In this document: positions 59,188 through 64,000 of the stretch, piece after piece
How the letters are laid out: the number at the start of each line of letters is the position of its first letter
Numbering within the stretch: the first letter of the stretch is position 1
From: Glycomyces tritici
GTDB taxonomy: Bacteria > Actinomycetota > Actinomycetes > Mycobacteriales > Micromonosporaceae
Assembly (NCBI RefSeq): GCF_030403505.1
Contig: NZ_JAUEMJ010000005.1
Location: 325,504 to 389,503, forward strand
Direction: 5' to 3'
Length of the DNA stretch: 64,000 nt
Translations under genes and position numbers: made by a program
The notes under the pieces: model-generated
Database searches by the model: none
The model's input: the letters and a program-made list of their open reading frames with translations, nothing else
What the model was told of the DNA's origin: nothing

Positions 59188-60834
59188 TCAGCCCCCGATG
59201 TTGGTGAGCGCCACCATCGTCGGAATGGTGAGGGTGATGAGCACGCCGCCGATGATGTCGAAGGCGATGCCGGAGCGGATCATCCGCGGCATCGACACGC
59301 AGCCGGTGCCGTAGACGATCGCGTTCTGCGGCGTCGACACCGGCAGCATGAACCCGAGCGAGGCCGCGAACGTGGCCGCCAGCGCCGGGACGAGCGGGTC
59401 GACGCCGGTGGCGGCGGCCAGCGGGATGATGATCGGGACCACGACCGCCGCCGACGCGGTGTTGCTGGTGGTCTCGGAGATGACGATCGCGAGCAGCACC
59501 GCGAACGCGGTGATGGCGAAGGCGCTGGTGATGCCGAAGGTGTTCGCCGCGCCGTTGCCGATGGTCTCGGCGAGGCCGGTCGCGGAGAGCATGGCGCCGA
59601 AGATGATGCCGGTGCCGAACAGCAGGATGGTGCCCCAGTCGATCTGGCCGGCGTCCTTCCACGTCATGGTCGCCTCCTGCTCGGACCAGTTGACGGGGAG
59701 GATGAACAGCAGGGCGGCGCCGATGACGGCGGCGACGCCTTCGTTGAGGCGGTCGTCGACCAGTGCGTAGGCCTCGGAGCCGGTGCCGGCGACGAGGCCG
59801 ACGACGGCGGGGACGAGCCAGAGGGACACGGTGACGGCGAAGGCGACGACGGTGTTCTTCTCGGCGCGGCTCATGGGGCCCTGCGCGGCGCGCTGCTCGC
59901 GGATGTACTCCTCGACGCCTTCGATGCGGCGCACCTCGGGCTTGTTGATGAGCAGCAGCACCACGAAGAGGATCACGAACATGAGCAGGCAGATGGGGAG
60001 TGCGGTGAGCATCCACTGCCCGAAGGAGATCCGCTCGCCGGTGGCCTCCTCGATGAGGCCGCGCCCGATCAGGTTGGGCGGGGATCCGACGGGCGTGAGC
60101 AGTCCGCCGACGCTGGCGCCGTAGGCCAGCATGAGCATGAGGGCCGCGCCGACGCGCAGCGTCATCGGGTCGAAGTCGGGGCGGACGACGCCCTGGTCCT
60201 GCATGAGCTTGGCGATGACGGCGAGGATGCCGAGCGCGGTGGGCATGAGCATCGCGACGGTGGCGGTGTTGGAGACGAACGCCGAGAGGATGCAGGTGAT
60301 GGCGCCGAAGGCGATGATGGTGCGGAAGGTGGAGCGCCCGACGCCGGGGATGGCGAGGATGGCGAACGCGATGCGCTGGGCCACACCGTGTTTGAGCATC
60401 GCCTGGGCGAGGATGAACGCGCCGATGAAGGTGAAGATGGTGGTGGAGCCGAAGGGGGCGAGCACTTCGTCGGAGGGTGCGACGCCGAGCAGGATGATGG
60501 CGGAGACGCCGATGAGGCCGCCGATGGGGATGGGTATCGGCTCGCAGATCCAGAGCACGACGACGCCGAGGAGCACGGCCGCGAGGCTCTGCTGCTCGCC
60601 GGGGATGTCCATGGGCAGGAAGAAGAACAGGAGCGAGACGGCGGGGGCGAGGAACCAGCCGACGAGGCGGCGGCCCTTCTCGAACTTTGCCTCGGCGCCG
60701 GAGCGGCCGAGTTCGGAGAGGCTGCGGTAGGTGCTGCCGCCGAGGAGCGCCTGCTCGACGTCGGTGCGGGGTCCTTCAGCGGTTGTGCTTGCGGGCGTTG
60801 CCTTCTGAGGCTGCTCCGGGACGGTGGACGTCAT
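59188..60834 (-). CDS. SLC13/DASS-family anion:Na+ symporter
   Basis: A 548-residue transporter for di- or tricarboxylates (tartrate, malate, succinate or similar). About 11-12 helices are seen after a 55-residue hydrophilic N-terminus. The two SNT clamp motifs, SNTATVAMLMP and SNTASAAVVVP, and the matching TPVGSPPN and LPVSTPQN hairpin motifs define the family. The ATG at 60834 has AAGGAGGAGG upstream. The promoter has TTGGAC on the minus strand and a LysR-type site at 60915-60931. It heads the cluster with LysR and tartrate dehydrogenase. Confidence 0.93.
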   Translation of the reverse strand: MTSTVPEQPQKATPASTTAEGPRTDVEQALLGGSTYRSLSELGRSGAEAKFEKGRRLVGWFLAPAVSLLFFFLPMDIPGEQQSLAAVLLGVVVLWICEPIPIPIGGLIGVSAIILLGVAPSDEVLAPFGSTTIFTFIGAFILAQAMLKHGVAQRIAFAILAIPGVGRSTFRTIIAFGAITCILSAFVSNTATVAMLMPTALGILAVIAKLMQDQGVVRPDFDPMTLRVGAALMLMLAYGASVGGLLTPVGSPPNLIGRGLIEEATGERISFGQWMLTALPICLLMFVILFVVLLLINKPEVRRIEGVEEYIREQRAAQGPMSRAEKNTVVAFAVTVSLWLVPAVVGLVAGTGSEAYALVDDRLNEGVAAVIGAALLFILPVNWSEQEATMTWKDAGQIDWGTILLFGTGIIFGAMLSATGLAETIGNGAANTFGITSAFAITAFAVLLAIVISETTSNTASAAVVVPIIIPLAAATGVDPLVPALAATFAASLGFMLPVSTPQNAIVYGTGCVSMPRMIRSGIAFDIIGGVLITLTIPTMVALTNIGG

Positions 60835-60914
60835 GCCTCCTCCTTGAGGGATAGATTTGGATCACTCTCTCACCGGGCGACATACCGGGTCCAAGACACA
60901 CATCCTCTCCGGCG

Positions 60915-60931
60915 CATAGGTGCTGCCTATG
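60915..60931 (-). promoter_or_regulatory. LysR-type binding site upstream of the SLC13 gene
   Basis: CATAGG-N5-CCTATG is a perfect dyad and contains a T-N11-A core (60917-60929). It sits just upstream of the minus-strand TTGGAC box (60894-60889), the position where LysR proteins activate. Confidence 0.68.
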
Positions 60932-60963
60932 GGTCTGCCGCGGAAACTGGAGCGCTCTCGTTA

Positions 60964-61005
60964 AATATCGAAGATATTGACTCCATGGATGTTGATTGTT
61001 ACCCT
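60964..61005 (+). promoter_or_regulatory. GH43 promoter with dyad
   Basis: TTGACT (60977-60982), 17-base spacer, TACCCT (61000-61005). The perfect dyad AATATC-GAA-GATATT (60964-60978) reaches into the -35, so a repressor could block it. Confidence 0.6.
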
Positions 61006-61045
61006 TCACATCATCATTTCGGCTGCAAGATCCCCTGGAGAGTCA

Positions 61046-62485
61046 ATGACGACATCGCCCTCACCCCGTCCTGCCGCGCGGCTCAGCCGCCGCGGCCTCA
61101 TCGCGGCCGCCGCCGCCCTCCCCGCCGCTGCACTGCTTCCGGCGTCGCCCGCGGCGGCCCAGACCGCCTACACCGGCTACCTCATGGCCCACTTCATCGG
61201 CGAGGGCTCCGGCGGCGAGCAGATCTACCTCTCCCACTCCGACAACGGCCTCAACTGGACCGACCTCAACCGCGGCCAGATCGTCCTGCGCACCCCGCTG
61301 GGCACCAAGGGCGTGCGCGACCCCATCATCGTGCGCAGCCCGGCCGGCAACCGCTACTGGATCGTCGCCACCGACCTCCACATCGGCTCGGGCACCTCCT
61401 GGAGCGACGCCGCCAACAGGGGCAGCCGCAACCTCGTCGTGTGGGAGTCCGCCGACCTCGTGAACTGGTCGATCCCGTGGCTGCTGCCCGTCGCCGCGTC
61501 CATCGGCGACGCCGGGGACGCGTGGGCGCCCGAGGCGATCTGGGACGCCGCGGCCGGGAACTACTTCCTGTACTGGGCCACCAACTCCACGTTGAACGGC
61601 GAGAAGAAGCACCGCATCTGGAGCGCCCGCACCACCGACTTCCGGTCGATCACGACTCCGCAGGTGTACATCGAACGCCCCGGCCTCGAAGAGCTCATCG
61701 ACACCCAGATCATCGAGGCCAACACCGGCGGCTACCGCTACTACCGCGCCTCCAAGCACACTCAGATCGTCATCGAGGGCGGCAACTCGCTCACCGGCTC
61801 GTGGACGCGCCTGGGCGACCTGTCGACCCTCACCGGCGGCGGCGTCGAGGGCCCGATGTGGGCGAAGTTCAACGACCGCAACGAATGGGCGCTCTGGCTC
61901 GACCAGTACGCCACCGGCCGCGGCTACATGCCCGTGCTCACCACCAACCCGGCGGCCGTCTCCGGCTACCGCAAGGTGACCAACTACAGCCTCGGCTCCA
62001 ACCTGAAGCGCCACGGCTACGTCCTCAACCTCACGCAGGCCGAGGAGACGCGGGTCCTGAACCGCTTCCAGAACCCCGTGTTCAACCGGCTCCAGTCCTA
62101 CAACTACCAGGACCGCTACGTGCGCCACTACAACATGGACGTGCGCATCGACCCGGGCGTGAGCCCCCTCCAGGACTCGCAGTTCCGGCTCGTGCCGGGC
62201 CTGGCCTCCTCGAGCGCGGTCTCGTTCGAGTCGGTGAACTTCCCCGGGCACTTCCTGCGCCACGCGGACAACGACTTCGTCCTCGCCCCGCGCGCCTCCG
62301 GGGGCACGTTCAACGCCGACGCCACCTTCAACCGCGTTGCGGGCCTGGCCGACTCCTCGTGGAGCTCGTTCACGTCCTACAACTTCCCGACCCGCTACAT
62401 CCGCCACTACGGGTACGCGCTGCGGCTCGACCCGGTGAGCACCGCCCAGGAGCGGGCGGACGCGACCTTCCGCGTCACCACGTAA
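61046..62485 (+). CDS. Secreted GH43 arabinofuranosidase-type enzyme with AbfB module
   Basis: A 479-residue exported enzyme. The N-terminus has a Tat motif (LSRRGLIAAAAA) and ends near SPAAAQ (about residue 39). The five-bladed GH43 domain covers about 42-335, with RDPIIV (Asp92), WAPEAIWD and the probable acid Glu268 in GGVEGPM. The C-terminal domain (about 345-479) is an AbfB/CBM42 with three repeats of SYNYQDRYVRHY type, which binds arabinofuranose side chains. It would release arabinose from arabinan, arabinoxylan or arabinogalactan. GGAGAG lies just before the ATG. It stands alone with its own promoter and dyad. Confidence 0.9.
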   Translation: MTTSPSPRPAARLSRRGLIAAAAALPAAALLPASPAAAQTAYTGYLMAHFIGEGSGGEQIYLSHSDNGLNWTDLNRGQIVLRTPLGTKGVRDPIIVRSPAGNRYWIVATDLHIGSGTSWSDAANRGSRNLVVWESADLVNWSIPWLLPVAASIGDAGDAWAPEAIWDAAAGNYFLYWATNSTLNGEKKHRIWSARTTDFRSITTPQVYIERPGLEELIDTQIIEANTGGYRYYRASKHTQIVIEGGNSLTGSWTRLGDLSTLTGGGVEGPMWAKFNDRNEWALWLDQYATGRGYMPVLTTNPAAVSGYRKVTNYSLGSNLKRHGYVLNLTQAEETRVLNRFQNPVFNRLQSYNYQDRYVRHYNMDVRIDPGVSPLQDSQFRLVPGLASSSAVSFESVNFPGHFLRHADNDFVLAPRASGGTFNADATFNRVAGLADSSWSSFTSYNFPTRYIRHYGYALRLDPVSTAQERADATFRVTT

Positions 62486-62492
62486 CCGGACC

Positions 62493-62524
62493 GCCCGGCG
62501 CGGGCCCCACCGCCCGCGCCGGGC
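62493..62524. terminator. Bidirectional terminator
   Basis: GCCCGGCGCGGGC and GCCCGCGCCGGGC with a 6-base loop lie in the 40 bases between the convergent GH43 and MFS genes. Confidence 0.85.
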
Positions 62525-62525
62525 C

Positions 62526-63728
62526 TCACACCTTGGGCTTGCGCGCCGCCGGGGAGCACAGGAGTGCCACGGCGACGAGCACGAGCACGACGTAGAACGC
62601 GTTCCGCAGCCCCACCTGGTCGCCCATGAGGCCGATCAGCGGCGGCCCGATGAGGAAGGCGCAGTAGCCCACGGTGGCCACGACCGCGACGTTCGCGGTG
62701 GCCTTCTCGGGGTCGTCGGCGGCGGCCGACATGCCCACGGGGAACCCGAGCGAGGCGCCCAGGCCCCAGAGCACGGTGCCGACGATCGCGACCGGCGCGG
62801 TCGGGCCGAGGATCACCAGCAGCAGGCCGACCAGCGCCAGCAGCGCCGACCCGGCCAGGACGGGCACGCGCCCGAACCTGTCGAGGAACAGCCCGCCGAA
62901 GGCCCGCCCGGCGGTCATCGCGGTGACGAACACGGCGAAGACGGCCGCGCCGCCGGGGTTGGTGAGGCCGTAGCCGTCGACCATCGCCAGGCCCAGCCAG
63001 TCGTTCGCGGTGCCCTCGGTGAAGGCCATGCCGAGGATGATGAGGCCGATGAGCAGCACGCGCACGTCCGCCCACGCGGACAGCCGGGTGCGCCACCCGG
63101 CCCGCTCGCCCGGCACGGCCTCGCGCGGCTCCTCCGCCGGGAGCAGGAACTTCACGACGTACACCGAGGCGATGAGGACCGCGACGCCCACGGCGGTCAA
63201 GTGCACGCCCGCGGTCACGCCGAGCTGCTCGGTGAGCGCCCCCAAGCCCGCGCCGAGCATCGTGCCCACGCTGAAGCCCGCGTGGAACATCGGCATCAGG
63301 GTCTTGCCGACGCGCCGCTCGTTGGCCGCGCCGGAGAGGTTCATCGCCACGTCGAGCACCGAGTTGCCCGCGCCGAGGACCATCAGCGCCGCGAACAGCC
63401 CCCAGTAGGACGGGGCGAACCCGGCGATGAGCCCGATCGCGACCAGGCCGACCGCCGTCAGCGCGAGGAACCAGCGGATCGCCGCCGTCGCCCCCAGATG
63501 GGCCACCACGTGGCCCGAGGCGATGAGCCCGACCATCGCGCCGGCCGAGAGCCCCAGGATGAGCACGCCCATCTCCTGGGTGGTCGCGCCGAGGATGTCG
63601 CGCATGTTCGGGACGCGCGCGGCCCAGTTGGCGAACACGAACCCCGAGAGGGCGAAGACCGCGAACACGGCGTTGCGCCAGTGCACGAGCGCGGGGTCGG
63701 TGCGGGCGGGCAGGGCGGTGCTGGTCAC
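62526..63728 (-). CDS. MFS transporter (YbjJ/FucP-like)
   Basis: A 400-residue transporter with 12 hydrophobic helices. The first helix region ALVHWRNAVFAVFALSGFVFANWAARVPN is typical of the YbjJ/Bacteroides-type MFS subgroup, and SGHVVAHLGA and FLDRFGRVP are the two half motifs between helices 2-3 and 8-9. Sugar or drug export or import is possible; the neighbouring GH43 would permit arabinose uptake, but that is weak. The GTG at 63728 lacks a strong ribosome site. Confidence 0.87.
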   Translation of the reverse strand: MTSTALPARTDPALVHWRNAVFAVFALSGFVFANWAARVPNMRDILGATTQEMGVLILGLSAGAMVGLIASGHVVAHLGATAAIRWFLALTAVGLVAIGLIAGFAPSYWGLFAALMVLGAGNSVLDVAMNLSGAANERRVGKTLMPMFHAGFSVGTMLGAGLGALTEQLGVTAGVHLTAVGVAVLIASVYVVKFLLPAEEPREAVPGERAGWRTRLSAWADVRVLLIGLIILGMAFTEGTANDWLGLAMVDGYGLTNPGGAAVFAVFVTAMTAGRAFGGLFLDRFGRVPVLAGSALLALVGLLLVILGPTAPVAIVGTVLWGLGASLGFPVGMSAAADDPEKATANVAVVATVGYCAFLIGPPLIGLMGDQVGLRNAFYVVLVLVAVALLCSPAARKPKV

Positions 63729-63983
63729 GGTGGTCCAATCGGGTGGCGGCGGGTGTCGGCCGGGCCCCGCGGGGCCCCGGTCCACCAGCTTGCACCGAGG
63801 TTTAACGTTCGACAAGCGGATTCGACGACCGAAGACCGCGCCGCGCCGCGCACCTGCGGCGGCGCCGAGACCGCCGCCGCCGGGTCCATGCTGGTAGCTA
63901 CCGGCGCGCCGTGGGCGCCGCCGGACCGTCCGCAGACCGGAGGGCGCCGCGCACCGCGGCGCCCCGACCGAGAAAGGCCGCTT

Positions 63984-64000
63984 GTGAACCGTTCGAGCCA
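63984..64000 (+). CDS. Start of a gene cut by the window edge
   Basis: A GTG at 63984 lies about 7 bases after AGAAAGG and begins the reading frame VNRSS. Only 17 bases are present, so the product is unknown. The 255-base region before it, divergent from the MFS gene, contains a GGTAGCTACC palindrome at 63893-63902. Confidence 0.35.

Overview
The window is very GC-rich, third codon positions are almost always G or C, GTG starts are common, and it carries an XRE/DUF397 pair, SARP-type and WYL regulators, Tat-exported glycosidases and several promoters that place the -10 box 6-7 bases from the start codon (leaderless mRNAs). This points to a chromosome segment of a filamentous or soil actinobacterium. 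Glycomycetales or Micromonosporales would fit, but the species cannot be read from the sequence. No rRNA, tRNA, CRISPR array, insertion sequence, prophage or replication origin was seen.

Layout. 80-4509: an LldD-type L-lactate dehydrogenase, then a GH13 alpha-glucosidase divergent from a ROK repressor whose probable operator covers both -35 boxes. 4553-10694: a VOC protein, an exported GH26 beta-mannanase, an alpha/beta hydrolase, two sugar or aminoglycoside-type kinases (one is ribokinase) and a small membrane protein. 10818-20051: a hemicellulose locus. A secreted clan GH-A (GH39-like) enzyme with two CBM-like modules is divergent from an operon of cytoplasmic GH36 alpha-galactosidase, sugar-binding lipoprotein, two permeases and a LacI regulator. 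The ATPase is missing, so a shared MsiK/MsmX-type ATPase is expected. 20054-22613: a frameshifted phosphotransferase gene, an ArsR/SRPBCC/mycothiol-type operon and decayed tandem copies of the last gene's 3' end. 22695-26463: a GH12 endoglucanase, an S1 serine protease and a sulfotransferase.

26695-28410 has a slightly lower GC content. It holds an XRE regulator, a DUF397 protein with a perfect-length internal duplication, and an unrecognised 107-residue protein on the other strand. 28691-45221 is a run of small stress, redox and regulatory modules: PRC-barrel, membrane protein, three TetR regulators each next to a target and clear operator dyads, a MarR/pirin pair, a BTAD regulator between two alpha/beta hydrolases, a PNPOx-like protein, LysE, fructosamine kinase and a second pirin. 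45356-56169: fumarase, an unknown zinc-ribbon protein, a luciferase-like monooxygenase, a short UvrA divergent from a WYL regulator, a MazG-like protein, a membrane protein with repeated CxxCGRGE motifs, and a three-gene operon in which an unknown protein is translationally coupled to a histidine kinase and response regulator. 56248-60834: a tartrate/dicarboxylate module (SLC13 transporter, LysR, tartrate-type dehydrogenase, with a convergent FadR-type GntR). 61046-63728: a Tat-exported GH43/AbfB arabinofuranosidase-type enzyme and an MFS transporter; the first codons of one more gene lie at the right edge.

The main theme is plant polysaccharide use (mannan, beta-glucan, arabinan/arabinogalactan, alpha-galactosides, alpha-glucosides), with uptake and local repressors. 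Much of the regulation can be read directly from promoter-operator overlaps. No clear new defence system or biosynthetic cluster was found. The most unusual observations are the repeat-driven changes to protein C-termini (DUF397, the TetR at 29998, the 3' end of the gene at 21795), the frameshifted kinase, and the CPCC-protein/histidine-kinase operon.
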